From NCBI GenBank assembly GCA_910588135.1, contig CAJUOT010000019.1:1-43175 (forward strand): a stretch of 43,175 nucleotides of DNA, read 5' to 3'. Below are positions 1 to 8,139 of the stretch, one piece after another. Position 1 is the first letter of the stretch, and every line of letters starts with the position of its first letter. The notes beneath the pieces are model-generated. The model had not been told where the DNA came from, searched no databases, and was given only the letters and a program-made list of their open reading frames with translations. The DNA comes from an uncultured Oscillospiraceae bacterium (GTDB taxonomy: Bacteria > Bacillota > Clostridia > Oscillospirales > Oscillospiraceae). Both the position numbers and the translations under genes were made by a program.

Positions 1-2
1 AC

Positions 3-644
3 GACGAGAGCCACTATTCCACCCCCTATGATATGGCAGTTTTGGCCCGGGCGTGCCTGGACAACGAGACGGTGGCTGCTATCTGCGCCACCCGCTCTGC
101 TACCGTGGGGACGAGAACCTTCGTCAACCACAACAAACTCCTCTGGCGCTGTGAGGGCTGTGTGGGGATGAAGACCGGGTTTACGGAGAAGGCGGGACGA
201 ACGCTGGTATCCGCCGCCACCAGGGGGGGGCAGACGCTCATCTGCGTCACCCTCAACGATGGGGACGACTGGAACGACCACGCCAGGCTGCTGGATTATG
301 GCTTTCAGACCTATCCTCCGCAGGAATTGTGCGGAGAGGGGGAGGTGCTGGGCTCGGTGCTTGTGGAGGGCAGCCTGATCCCTTCTGTGGCGGCGGTGAC
401 GGCGGACATGGTCAGCTATCCCCTTAAGGAGGGGGAGAAACTGACCGTGGAGGTGAAATTGGCCCCCTCCATTCAGGCTCCCTTTGACGCGGGTGCGCCT
501 ATTGGCGAAGCCGTATGGAAGAAGGATGGCGAGATAGTGGCCCGGATTCCGCTGGCGGCCCAGAGCGGGGCGGGTCTTGATGTGCGGGAGCCGCTGGGGT
601 TTTGGCCGCGGGTGTGGGAAAGACTGGCCGGGGCGGCGGTATAA
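3..644 (+). CDS. D-alanyl-D-alanine carboxypeptidase (PBP5-like), 3' part
   Basis: This is the C-terminal part of a class A low-molecular-weight penicillin-binding protein that trims the terminal D-Ala from peptidoglycan stem peptides outside the membrane. The gene enters from the left edge, and frame 3 is open from the first codon, so the start and the SxxK catalytic motif lie outside the window. The visible part has the typical HYSTPYDMAVLAR stretch, the KTG box (GMKTGFTEKAGRTL) and then a beta-rich PBP5 C-terminal domain. The last ~25 residues (PLGFWPRVWERLAGAAV) look like the amphipathic membrane-anchoring helix of DacA/DacF proteins. It stops one base before the ATG of rluB, so the two are probably cotranscribed. 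DacF and DacB cannot be told apart from this fragment. Confidence 0.9.
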   Translation, partial: DESHYSTPYDMAVLARACLDNETVAAICATRSATVGTRTFVNHNKLLWRCEGCVGMKTGFTEKAGRTLVSAATRGGQTLICVTLNDGDDWNDHARLLDYGFQTYPPQELCGEGEVLGSVLVEGSLIPSVAAVTADMVSYPLKEGEKLTVEVKLAPSIQAPFDAGAPIGEAVWKKDGEIVARIPLAAQSGAGLDVREPLGFWPRVWERLAGAAV

Positions 645-645
645 G

Positions 646-1359
646 ATGAAAGAGGGGACAGTGGAAGTGGAGGAACGGCTGCAAAAGCTGCTGTCGGCGG
701 CAGGGGTGTGTTCCCGCCGCCGCGCGGAGGAATATATTCTGGCAGGCCGGGTGTCGGTTAACGGGAAAACTGCGCGCCTGGGGGACAGAGCCGATCCGGA
801 ACGTGACCAGGTGGAAGTGGACAGACGTCCTCTACCCGCGGTAAAAGGGCACACGTACATCATGCTGCATAAGCCCCGGGGCTATGTCACCACCCTGTCC
901 GATGAGAAAGGCCGGAAAACGGTGGCGGAGCTAGTGGCGGGCTGTCCTGCCCGGGTATGGCCGGTGGGACGGCTGGACATGGATTCAGAGGGGCTGCTGC
1001 TCTTTACAGATGACGGGACGCTGACCCAGCGGCTTACCCACCCCTCTCACGGGGTGGAGAAAGAATACCAGGTGTGGGTGCGGGGGGATGTGGACCGGGC
1101 GCTGCCAATCCTGTCCGCCCCGGTGGTGGACGGCGGGGAGACGCTCACTGCCGACCGGGTGGAGCGGACGGGAGCAGACGTTCTCACTGTAATGATTCAC
1201 CAGGGGAAAAACCGCCAGGTGCGCCGTATGTGCGCGGCAGCTGGGCTGAAAGTGGAGCGGCTCCAGAGGGTGCGGGAGGGGGAACTCCGTCTGGGAGGAT
1301 TGGAACCGGGAAAGTGGCGGTTCCTCACGCCGGAGGAGACCGCCGCCATGCAAGGATGA
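646..1359 (+). CDS. rluB: 23S/16S rRNA pseudouridine synthase, RluB/RsuA family
   Basis: The enzyme isomerises uridine to pseudouridine in rRNA; in Firmicutes this family member usually modifies 23S rRNA near U2605. The N-terminus holds an S4 RNA-binding domain (ERLQKLLSAAGVCSRRRAEEYI...RVSVNG). The catalytic domain follows, with GRLDMDSEGLLLFTDDG holding the nucleophilic Asp, then GKNRQVRRM near the end. Length (237 aa) fits the family. The ATG at 646 sits one base after the upstream stop but has a poor ribosome-binding site. An in-frame GTG at 667, 9 nt after a GAGGGG at 652-657, is a serious alternative and gives a protein beginning MEERLQKL. RluB and RluF-type specificity cannot be separated by eye. 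Confidence 0.9.
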   Translation: MKEGTVEVEERLQKLLSAAGVCSRRRAEEYILAGRVSVNGKTARLGDRADPERDQVEVDRRPLPAVKGHTYIMLHKPRGYVTTLSDEKGRKTVAELVAGCPARVWPVGRLDMDSEGLLLFTDDGTLTQRLTHPSHGVEKEYQVWVRGDVDRALPILSAPVVDGGETLTADRVERTGADVLTVMIHQGKNRQVRRMCAAAGLKVERLQRVREGELRLGGLEPGKWRFLTPEETAAMQG

Positions 1360-1381
1360 ACGGGAAATCTTTCAAATCCTC

Positions 1382-1410
1382 TTGCATTTCTAACCATAAA
1401 ACGGTATGAT
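1382..1410 (+). promoter_or_regulatory. SigA-type promoter for the RpiR-family gene
   Basis: TTGCAT at 1382-1387 and TATGAT at 1405-1410 are separated by exactly 17 nt. The predicted start near 1417 lies at the foot of the hairpin at 1420-1439. This gives the RpiR gene its own promoter downstream of rluB. Confidence 0.75.
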
Positions 1411-1419
1411 ACATCTGCT

Positions 1420-1439
1420 GGGCGCCGGATGCGGCGCCC
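1420..1439 (+). other. 5'-leader hairpin of the RpiR-family mRNA
   Basis: GGGCGCC (1420-1426) and GGCGCCC (1433-1439) form a 7-bp perfect stem over a 6-nt loop. No T-run follows, so it is not an intrinsic terminator. It would sit at the extreme 5' end of the transcript and may stabilise the mRNA or bind a factor. Confidence 0.5.
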
Positions 1440-1523
1440 GCGAGAAAGTGGCGGGGCCGCGCGGCAGAACCGAATTCAGCGAAGGCACCTCCAAAGATAA
1501 AGAATGCAAAGGATTGCTGCGCC

Positions 1524-2396
1524 ATGAGCCGTGACATTTTGACCGTAATACAGAGTAGAATGAATACGTTTTCCAAGGGACAAAAGCTGATCGGGCGGTA
1601 TATCCTGGACAACTACGACAAAGCGGCGTTCATGACGGCGGCACGGCTGGGTCAGGCGGTGCAGATCAGCGAATCCACCGTGGTTCGCTTTGCAGCTGAA
1701 CTGGGCTATGACGGCTATCCCGCCATGCAGCGGGCCATGCAGGAGATGATCCGGGGCAAACTCACCACCGTCCAGCGCATTGAGGTGTCTTACGACAGGC
1801 TTGGCTCCCAAGGGGTGCTGGATAAGGTGGTGCAGTCGGACATTGAGAAGCTGCGCATGACGCTCAACGAGCTGTGCAGAGAGGACTTCGACGGGGCTGT
1901 GGATGCCATTGTAAAAGCCAGGCGCATTTATATCCTGGGAGTTCGCTCATCGGCGGCGTTGTCTGATTTCCTGACCTTTTATTTCAAGCTGATTTTTGAT
2001 GACGTATGTCAGGTGCAGACCAGCTTGGCCAGCGAGATGTTCGAGCAGATGCTGCGGGTCGGAACGGGCGACGTGGTCATTGGCATCAGCTTCCCGCGGT
2101 ACTCTACCCGTTCCGTGCGGGCCATGGAGTTTGCCCGGGACCAGGGGGCCACGGTGGTAGCTGTCACGGACAGCGAGATGTCCCCTTTGTATGACACTGC
2201 GAATTTTCGCCTGCTTGCCAAAAGCGACATGGTGTCTTTTGCGGATTCCCTGGTGGCTCCACTGTCTATTATCAACGCATTGATCGTGGCGGTAGGGCGA
2301 AAAAAATCCAGCGAGGTCACCGCTACTTTTGAGCGGCTGGAGCGAATCTGGGACGAGTATCAGGTGTATGAAAAGGTGGAGTATGGGGACAAGTAA
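1524..2396 (+). CDS. MurR/RpiR-family transcriptional regulator
   Basis: This is a DNA-binding regulator of the RpiR/MurR type, a family whose members usually sense phosphosugars. Residues ~1-75 form the N-terminal HTH_6 domain (IGRYILDNYDKAAFMTAARLGQAVQISESTVVRFAAELGYDGYP). Residues ~110-245 form a SIS sugar-isomerase-like domain (ARRIYILGVRSSAALSDF, then GDVVIGISFPRYSTRS and GATVVAVTDSEMSP). The length of 290 aa is normal. The ATG is preceded by AAAGGA about 10 nt upstream. It has its own promoter at 1382-1410, and its 3' end overlaps the next gene by 14 nt, suggesting translational coupling. No sugar operon adjoins it, so the target is unknown. Confidence 0.88.
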   Translation: MSRDILTVIQSRMNTFSKGQKLIGRYILDNYDKAAFMTAARLGQAVQISESTVVRFAAELGYDGYPAMQRAMQEMIRGKLTTVQRIEVSYDRLGSQGVLDKVVQSDIEKLRMTLNELCREDFDGAVDAIVKARRIYILGVRSSAALSDFLTFYFKLIFDDVCQVQTSLASEMFEQMLRVGTGDVVIGISFPRYSTRSVRAMEFARDQGATVVAVTDSEMSPLYDTANFRLLAKSDMVSFADSLVAPLSIINALIVAVGRKKSSEVTATFERLERIWDEYQVYEKVEYGDK

Positions 2397-3633
2397 GGTG
2401 GTGGTTGCCGGGGCGGGCGCGGCGGGCATGATGGCCGCTGTCACCGCAGCCCGGGCCGGAGCGGCGGTATTGCTGCTGGAGCCCAACGAAAAAGTGGGGC
2501 GGAAGCTGTATATCACGGGAAAAGGGCGCTGCAATGTGACCAATAACTGTGGCTTACAGGAGTTGATTGCCGCGACAAACCGCAATGGGAAATTCCTTTA
2601 TAGTTCCTTTAGCCGTTTTGGCTCCGCTGATACCATGGCCTTTTTTGAGGGATTGGGCGTGAAGCTCAAGACAGAGCGGGGGAACAGGGTATTTCCCGCC
2701 TCAGACAGGGCCGCGGATATTGTGGACGCGCTGTTTTTTGAGCTGCGCCGCCAAGGAGTGGAGCTGCGGCAGGATCGGGTGGCCGGCCTTGAGGTTCGGA
2801 ACGGCGCGCTTTTGGGTGTGCAGACGGAGAACAGCGGCCTGATTGAATGCAGAGCGTTTGCCCTTGCCACAGGGGGAGCGTCCTACCCCCAGACCGGCTC
2901 CATTGGCGAGGGCTATGGGCTGGCCCGGGCGGCAGGGCATACCATTGTGCCTATCCGGGGCTCTCTGGTGCCGCTGGAATCGGACGACCCCTGCTGCGCC
3001 AAGCTTCAGGGGCTTTCCCTGCGCAATGTGGGATTGAAGGTGAAAAACCAAAAAGGCCGGACTGTGTTTGCGGAGCTGGGGGAGATGCTGTTTACCCATT
3101 TCGGCTTGTCCGGGCCGCTGGTCCTGTCGGCGTCCGCCCACATGGACTTTTCCAAAGAAAGCTATACGGCCCATATTGACTTGAAGCCGGCACTGGATGA
3201 ACAAAAGCTGGACGCCCGGCTGCTGCGCGACCTGGAAGAGCGGGCCAATCAGGACTACGCCAACATATTGGGTGGGCTGGTCCCCAGATCCTTGGTGCCG
3301 GTGCTGGTGGAGCGCACTGGGGTTCCGGCCTGTTCCAAAGCCCATGATCTGCGCAGGGAGCAGAGGCGCGTGCTGCTGGACACGCTGAAGGATTTTTGTA
3401 TTCCGCTGTCCGGTCCGCGGCCGGTGGAGGAGGCGGTGGTCACCTCCGGCGGGGTGGCAGTGGACGAGGTTGACCCAAAAACCATGGAGTCCAAAAAGGC
3501 GAAGGGACTGTACATTGCCGGCGAGGTACTGGACGTAGACGCCTACACCGGAGGGTTCAACCTGCAAATCGCGTGGTCCACCGGCTATTCCGCCGGACTG
3601 GCTGCGGCGGAGCGGATAAATCTGATGACGTAA
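2383..3633 (+). CDS. HI0933-like NAD(P)/FAD-dependent flavoprotein (aminoacetone oxidase family)
   Basis: This is a FAD-binding flavoprotein of the HI0933/YhiN family. The start is the ATG at 2383, inside the upstream gene and preceded by AAAGGTGGA; it gives MGTSKVVVAGAGAAGMMAAV. The dinucleotide fold GAGAAGMMAA is at residues ~10-19, followed by EPNEKVGRKLYITGKGRCN, the family hallmark. The C-terminus has TSGGVAVDEVDPKTMESK and GEVLDVDAYTGGFNLQIAWSTGYSAG, also diagnostic. The protein is 416 aa, the usual size. The biological substrate of this family is poorly settled. The 14-nt overlap with the RpiR-type gene and a short gap to cmk place it in the same operon. Confidence 0.88.
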   Translation: MGTSKVVVAGAGAAGMMAAVTAARAGAAVLLLEPNEKVGRKLYITGKGRCNVTNNCGLQELIAATNRNGKFLYSSFSRFGSADTMAFFEGLGVKLKTERGNRVFPASDRAADIVDALFFELRRQGVELRQDRVAGLEVRNGALLGVQTENSGLIECRAFALATGGASYPQTGSIGEGYGLARAAGHTIVPIRGSLVPLESDDPCCAKLQGLSLRNVGLKVKNQKGRTVFAELGEMLFTHFGLSGPLVLSASAHMDFSKESYTAHIDLKPALDEQKLDARLLRDLEERANQDYANILGGLVPRSLVPVLVERTGVPACSKAHDLRREQRRVLLDTLKDFCIPLSGPRPVEEAVVTSGGVAVDEVDPKTMESKKAKGLYIAGEVLDVDAYTGGFNLQIAWSTGYSAGLAAAERINLMT

Positions 3634-3648
3634 GAAGGGGGAATCCCC

Positions 3649-4344
3649 ATGGGATACCGCAGTATTGCCATTGACGGGCCTTCCGGGGCAGGGAAGTCCA
3701 CGCTGGCCAAACGGCTGGCCCAGGAGCTGGGCTTCCTCTATGTGGACACGGGGGCTATCTACCGTACGGTAGGCCTCGCCGCCCGCCGCCGGGGGATTGA
3801 TCCATCGGACGCCCCCGCTGTGGGGCAGATGCTCCCCAACCTGTCTATTGCTATGGGTTACGGGGAGGACGGCCTTCAGCAGATGCTGCTGGACGGGGAG
3901 GACGTGACCCAGGCGATTCGGGAAAATGAGATTTCCCGCTGGGCGTCCAAAGTGGCTGCCCTTCCCGTGGTGCGGGATTTTCTACTGGGAATGCAGCGCC
4001 ATGCGGCCCAGGAGCACAATGTTATCATGGATGGCCGGGATATCGGCACTGTGGTGCTGCCCCAGGCGGACCTGAAAATTTTTCTCACTGCTGAGGCTGG
4101 CGCCAGAGCGGAGCGCCGTTGCCGGGAGCTGTTGGAGCGGGGCCAGCAGGCCGACTTTGAGCAGGTGCTCCGGGAGGTTGTGGAACGCGACCGCCGGGAC
4201 ATGGAGCGGGAAACCTCGCCCCTGAGGCAAGCAGATGACGCGGTGGTGGCCGATACCACCGGCCTGAATCTGGAAGAGAGCTTTGCCCTGCTGCTGGAGA
4301 TTATCCAAAACCGGCTGGGGGATGGGGAGGGGCGGCATGAATAA
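3649..4344 (+). CDS. cmk: (d)CMP kinase
   Basis: The enzyme phosphorylates CMP or dCMP with ATP in the cytosol, feeding CTP/dCTP synthesis. The P-loop GPSGAGKST is at residues ~10-18, followed by LGFLYVDTGAIYRTVGLAA, a Cmk signature. MDGRDIGTVVLPQADLKIFLTA is the conserved central motif and the RDRRDMERETSPL region forms the lid. At 231 aa it has the usual length. The Shine-Dalgarno GGGGG at 3637-3641 is next to the start, and GGGG-AAT-CCCC (3638-3648) can pair over it. It overlaps plsC by 8 nt. The cmk-plsC-ispH-rpsA order is a familiar clostridial arrangement. Confidence 0.96.
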   Translation: MGYRSIAIDGPSGAGKSTLAKRLAQELGFLYVDTGAIYRTVGLAARRRGIDPSDAPAVGQMLPNLSIAMGYGEDGLQQMLLDGEDVTQAIRENEISRWASKVAALPVVRDFLLGMQRHAAQEHNVIMDGRDIGTVVLPQADLKIFLTAEAGARAERRCRELLERGQQADFEQVLREVVERDRRDMERETSPLRQADDAVVADTTGLNLEESFALLLEIIQNRLGDGEGRHE

Positions 4345-4933
4345 TAAGGTATACGCCGTACTCTATCGGGTTATATGGGTCTTCATGCGGATTTTTCATC
4401 CTTGGAAGGCAGTGGGGGCGGAAAATGTCCCCGATGGGGCGGCGTTGATGTGCGGGAACCATACCTCTATAGGAGATCCCTTTTATGTAGTGTGCTGCCT
4501 GGGCCGTAAGAGGCAGACCCATGTCATGGCCAAAGCGGAAGCGATGCGGTGGCCGGTGATTGGATTCCTGTTGAAAAAGGCAGGGATATTTGGCGTCAAC
4601 CGGGGTAAATCCGATATCACTGCCGTGAAGGAGGCCATGCGGGTGCTGCGGGCGGGGGAAAAGCTGCTCATGTTTCCCGAGGGTACCCGGGTGCGGGAGG
4701 GAGAGGCCTCCGAGGCACATACCGGCGCGGCCATGCTGTCCTCCCGCACGGGTACGCCGTTAGTGCCTGTTTACATCTCAGCCAAAAAGCGGATTTTCCG
4801 CAAGACTACAGTGGTTTTTGGCGAACCATATCACCCGGAGTTTGAGGGGCGCAAGCCCACCGCCGAGGACTACCAGCGCATCGCCGACGATCTGCTGCTG
4901 CGGGTGCGGGCGCTGGGGGAGCAGGCGGCATGA
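4337..4933 (+). CDS. plsC: 1-acyl-sn-glycerol-3-phosphate acyltransferase
   Basis: The enzyme transfers an acyl group to lysophosphatidic acid to give phosphatidic acid at the inner membrane face. The HX4D motif is GNHTSIGDPFYV (around residues 41-50) and the second acyltransferase motif is FPEGTRVREGE. A hydrophobic N-terminal stretch (VYAVLYRVIWVFMRIFHPW) likely anchors it to the membrane. The chosen ATG at 4337 overlaps the cmk stop (ATGAATAA) and follows a GGGGAGGGG Shine-Dalgarno; it gives 198 aa, standard for the family. The stop overlaps the ispH start as ATGA, so the two are translationally coupled. Confidence 0.93.
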   Translation: MNNKVYAVLYRVIWVFMRIFHPWKAVGAENVPDGAALMCGNHTSIGDPFYVVCCLGRKRQTHVMAKAEAMRWPVIGFLLKKAGIFGVNRGKSDITAVKEAMRVLRAGEKLLMFPEGTRVREGEASEAHTGAAMLSSRTGTPLVPVYISAKKRIFRKTTVVFGEPYHPEFEGRKPTAEDYQRIADDLLLRVRALGEQAA

Positions 4934-6885
4934 TTGTCCGGACAGCCAGGACTGCGGGATTCTGCTATGGGGTGCGCCGGGCGGTAGAACTGGCGGAGCG
5001 GGCTGCGGCGCAAGGGCCGGTATTTCTGCTGGGCCATATCACCCATAACGACCATGTGATCCGGCATCTGGAGGCTTTGGGAGCGGTGACCATCGCCTCG
5101 CCGGAGGAGGCCAACCAGAAGTCCGTTGTGGTGATCCGTGCCCACGGGGAGCCGGACGAGACCTACCGGGCGCTGGAAGAACGGGGCTGCCGCGTTCTGG
5201 ATGCCACCTGCCCCAACGTGGCCCGCATCCACGGCATCGTCCGGGAGGCGGAGACCAGGGGACGGGTTCCGGTTATCATGGGGGAGGCCGACCATCCGGA
5301 GATTTTGGGAATTCTGGGGTGCACGCGGCGAGGGATCGTGGTGTCCGGCTGGAATGAATTAGCGCCGATCTTGGAAGAAAACCCGGGAATGTGTGGCGAG
5401 CCGCTAACATTTGTGGCACAAACCACGGCGATTTTGGCCAATTGGGAAAAAATCGTGGAAAACGCAAAAAAAGTGTGTACAAACGCGGAGTTTTTTGATA
5501 CAATATGTAATGCTACGTCCAAGCGGCAATCTGAGGCTCTGGAATTGGCTAGTCAATGCGGCGCTATGATCGTCATTGGCGATCAAAAAAGCTCCAACAC
5601 CAGAAAGCTGGCTCGGCTGTGCGCCGGCCGGTGCCCCGTAGTGGTGCAGGTGGAGCGGGCCGAGGAGATTGACAGAGGGCAGTTTCATCAGATTGGTACG
5701 CTTGGGATCACTGCCGGCGCATCCACGCCGGAGTGGATAATAAAGGAGGTCAGCAACAAAATGAGCGATGAAATTATGGAAATTGAACAGTCCTTCGCGG
5801 AGATGCTGGAGGAGTCGTTCAAAATTTTGAATACGGGGGATCGGGTCACCGGAACAGTCGCCGCTATTACGCCGACTGAAGTGCAGGTTGAACTGGGCGT
5901 AAAATATCCCGGCACCATTCCCCTGTCAGAGCTGAGCGACGACCCCGACGTGAAGGTGGAGGACATCGCCAAGGTGGGCGAGGAGATTGAGGCCATTGTC
6001 ATGCTGGTCAGTGACCGGGACTGCGTGGTCAAGTTGTCCAAGAAGCGCCTTGACGCGGACAAGAACTGGGAGACCGTGGAAAATGCCGTAGAGAACAGAG
6101 AGGTTCTGGAGGGCGTCATCACCGAAGAGAATAAGGGCGGTCTGGTGGCCAATGTCAAGGGCATTCGCGTGTTCATCCCCGCTTCTCAGTCCGGCAAGCC
6201 CCGCGGGGCTGATCTGGCCGAGATGGTCAAGACCCGCGTGCAGCTGCGCATCACCGAGGTGAACCGCGCCCGCCGCCGCGTGGTGGGCTCTATCCGCGCT
6301 GTGGCCGCCGAAGCCCGCGCCGCCGCTGCCGCCGCTATCTGGGATAACATTGAGGTGGGCAAGCGGTACAGCGGCACCGTCAAGAGCTTGACCTCTTATG
6401 GCGCTTTCGTGGACATTGGCGGCGTGGACGGCATGGTCCACATCTCTGAGCTGTCCTGGTCCAGAATCAAGACTCCCTCTGAAGTGGTGTCTGTGGGCGA
6501 TCCCATTGAGGTGTATGTCATCTCCTTCGATCCGGAGAAAAAGAAAATCTCTTTGGGTGTGAAGGATCACAGCCAAGAGCCCTGGACCGTGTTTACCGAG
6601 AAGTACGCGGTGGGCGATGTGGCTCCCGTCCGGATTGTCAAGCTGATGACCTTCGGCGCATTTGCCGAGATCGTCCCTGGCGTGGACGGCCTGATCCATA
6701 TCTCCCAGCTGGCCGACCACCGGGTGGAAAAGCCCGAGGACGTGGTGAGCGAGGGCGATACTGTGGACGCCAAGATCACCGCCATTGACGAGGAGAACAA
6801 GAAGGTATCCCTTTCCATCCGCGCCCTGCTGGAGTCAGCCCCGGTGGAGGATGACGACGCTGAGGAGGCCCAGGCGGAGGAGTAA
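4930..6885 (+). CDS. ispH: Bifunctional IspH (HMBPP reductase) - ribosomal protein S1 fusion
   Basis: This 651-aa fusion joins the last enzyme of the MEP isoprenoid pathway to ribosomal protein S1. IspH occupies residues ~1-277. Its three [4Fe-4S] ligands are Cys12 (GFCYGV), Cys94 (DATCPNV) and Cys193 (TICNAT), and SSNT at 221-224 and TAGASTPEW at 261-269 are substrate-site motifs. Four S1 OB-fold repeats follow at roughly 303-372, 391-455, 477-545 and 560-632, then an acidic tail. The third and fourth repeats are the most canonical (SYGAFVDIGGVDGMVHISELSW, split at the family motif; FGAFAEIVPGVDGLIHISQL). Such fusions are known in Clostridia. Unusually clear here is a perfect Shine-Dalgarno in front of an in-frame ATG at the domain junction (5761), so free S1 could also be made. 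Confidence 0.95.
   Translation: MIVRTARTAGFCYGVRRAVELAERAAAQGPVFLLGHITHNDHVIRHLEALGAVTIASPEEANQKSVVVIRAHGEPDETYRALEERGCRVLDATCPNVARIHGIVREAETRGRVPVIMGEADHPEILGILGCTRRGIVVSGWNELAPILEENPGMCGEPLTFVAQTTAILANWEKIVENAKKVCTNAEFFDTICNATSKRQSEALELASQCGAMIVIGDQKSSNTRKLARLCAGRCPVVVQVERAEEIDRGQFHQIGTLGITAGASTPEWIIKEVSNKMSDEIMEIEQSFAEMLEESFKILNTGDRVTGTVAAITPTEVQVELGVKYPGTIPLSELSDDPDVKVEDIAKVGEEIEAIVMLVSDRDCVVKLSKKRLDADKNWETVENAVENREVLEGVITEENKGGLVANVKGIRVFIPASQSGKPRGADLAEMVKTRVQLRITEVNRARRRVVGSIRAVAAEARAAAAAAIWDNIEVGKRYSGTVKSLTSYGAFVDIGGVDGMVHISELSWSRIKTPSEVVSVGDPIEVYVISFDPEKKKISLGVKDHSQEPWTVFTEKYAVGDVAPVRIVKLMTFGAFAEIVPGVDGLIHISQLADHRVEKPEDVVSEGDTVDAKITAIDEENKKVSLSIRALLESAPVEDDDAEEAQAEE
5742..5763 (+). 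promoter_or_regulatory. rpsA: Internal ribosome-binding site and in-frame start for free S1
   Basis: AAAGGAGGT at 5742-5750 lies 10 nt before an in-frame ATG at 5761, exactly at the IspH/S1 junction. Initiation there would give a 374-aa protein starting MSDEIMEIEQSFAEMLEE, which looks like the N-terminus of a free-standing clostridial S1. The Shine-Dalgarno matches the 16S 3' end better than most true gene starts in this window. Confidence 0.6.
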
Positions 6886-6900
6886 CTCCATGCAATTCTC

Positions 6901-6932
6901 AAAAGGCTGCCGCAAGCTGCGGCAGCCTTTTT
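6901..6932 (+). terminator. Intrinsic terminator after ispH-rpsA
   Basis: A 14-bp perfect stem (6901-6914 with 6918-6931) with an AGC loop ends in TTTTT at 6928-6932. It lies 16 nt after the rpsA stop and only 18 nt before the DUF362 start, so it separates the two genes or throttles read-through into the second. Confidence 0.92.
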
Positions 6933-6950
6933 CGATCGAGGTGAAACAGG

Positions 6951-8105
6951 ATGAAACCCGATGTTGTGATCGTCCCGTGTGCGGACTATTCAGAAGATGA
7001 GACCCGGCCGGCGCTTGAGCAGGCGCTGGCCCCCCTGGGCGGGCTGGGCTGGGTGAAACCCGGCATGAAGATTGCCATAAAGGTGAATCTGGTCACTGCC
7101 GCCAAGCCGGAGGAGGCGGTGACCACTCACCCGGGACTGCTGTGCGCGCTGGTCAGAATGCTGGCGGAGCGGGGTGCGGACGTAGTGGTGGGAGACAGCC
7201 CAGGCGGGCTGTTCAACGCCGCCCATTTGAACCGGGTGTACACGGCCGCCGGGATGAAAGCGGTGGAGCAGGCGGGGGGACGGCTGAACCAGAACTTTCA
7301 GGAGCGGCAGGCTCAATACCCGGAGGGAACGGTGTGCCGCCAGTTTAAATACACTGCCTATTTGGGGGATGCGGATGCCATCATCGACCTGTGCAAGCTC
7401 AAGACCCATGGGATGATGGCTATGACCTGCGGGGCAAAAAACATGTTCGGAGCCGTCCCGGGCACAATGAAGCCGGAGTATCATTTCCGCTACCCTGACC
7501 CCAGGGATTTTGCGCGGATGATTGTGGATCTGGATGAGTATTTCAAACCCCGCCTCACCATTGTGGACGCGGTGGATTGTATGGAGGGAAACGGGCCAAC
7601 CGGCGGTACGCCGCGGCACATGGGTGCCCTGCTGGCATCGGAGAGCCCTCACAAGGCGGACTTGGTATGCGCTTCGCTCATCGGCCTGAAGCGGGAGGAG
7701 GTGCCCACCCTGGAGGCGGCGCTGGAACGGGGGCTGATCCCCGCCTCTGTAGAAGAATTGGTGGTGGATGGTGACCCTGCCGCCTTTGTCATTCCGGACT
7801 TCCTGCGGATTACCACGGGGAACAGCCACCTGTTCCAGGGGGATGGGACGAGCCTGCCGAAAAAAGTAAAGGGGAAGGTTATGCGCTGGGCGCTGACCCA
7901 GCGGCCCGCGGTGAAAAAAGCGGAGTGCGTGGGGTGCGGTCTGTGTCGGGATGTGTGTCCCGCCAAGGCCATCACCATGGTGAAGAAAAAGCCCAGCATC
8001 GACCGGAGGGCGTGCATCCGCTGCTTCTGCTGTCAGGAGTTCTGCCCAAAGAGCGCCATGAAGGTGCGCCGCACCGCTATCGCCAAGCTGTTGGACCATG
8101 AATAA
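6951..8105 (+). CDS. DUF362 domain protein with C-terminal 2[4Fe-4S] ferredoxin module
   Basis: This is a 384-aa cytosolic iron-sulfur protein of the DUF362 family. Residues ~1-280 are the DUF362 domain (KPGMKIAIKVNLV, THPGLLCALVRMLAERGADVVVGDSPGG, with LCKLKTHGMMAMTCGAKNMFG in the middle). The last ~65 residues carry two CxxCxxCxxxC clusters, CVGCGLCRDVCPAKAITM and CIRCFCCQEFCPKSAMKV, each able to bind a [4Fe-4S] cluster. The reaction of DUF362 proteins is not established; an electron-transfer or scaffold role is inferred from the clusters alone. The gene is bracketed by two terminators (6901-6932 and 8106-8139) with no visible promoter in the 18 nt before it. Expression must come from read-through or from a promoter inside rpsA. 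Confidence 0.88.
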   Translation: MKPDVVIVPCADYSEDETRPALEQALAPLGGLGWVKPGMKIAIKVNLVTAAKPEEAVTTHPGLLCALVRMLAERGADVVVGDSPGGLFNAAHLNRVYTAAGMKAVEQAGGRLNQNFQERQAQYPEGTVCRQFKYTAYLGDADAIIDLCKLKTHGMMAMTCGAKNMFGAVPGTMKPEYHFRYPDPRDFARMIVDLDEYFKPRLTIVDAVDCMEGNGPTGGTPRHMGALLASESPHKADLVCASLIGLKREEVPTLEAALERGLIPASVEELVVDGDPAAFVIPDFLRITTGNSHLFQGDGTSLPKKVKGKVMRWALTQRPAVKKAECVGCGLCRDVCPAKAITMVKKKPSIDRRACIRCFCCQEFCPKSAMKVRRTAIAKLLDHE

Positions 8106-8139
8106 GAACCGGGCGGCTGGAGTGCCGCCCGGTTCTTTT
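8106..8139 (+). terminator. Intrinsic terminator after the DUF362 gene
   Basis: A 12-bp perfect stem (8106-8117 with 8124-8135) over a 6-nt loop is followed by TTTT. It lies between convergent genes. On the minus strand the stem is followed by the weaker TTATT, so it may also help end the ABC transporter transcript. Confidence 0.9.

Noticed and set aside
2701..3567. Long minus-strand frames opposite the flavoprotein, DUF362 and transporter genes
   Set aside because: They arise from GC-rich codon use on the opposite strand, have no ribosome-binding sites and encode low-complexity His/Gly/Arg-rich products.
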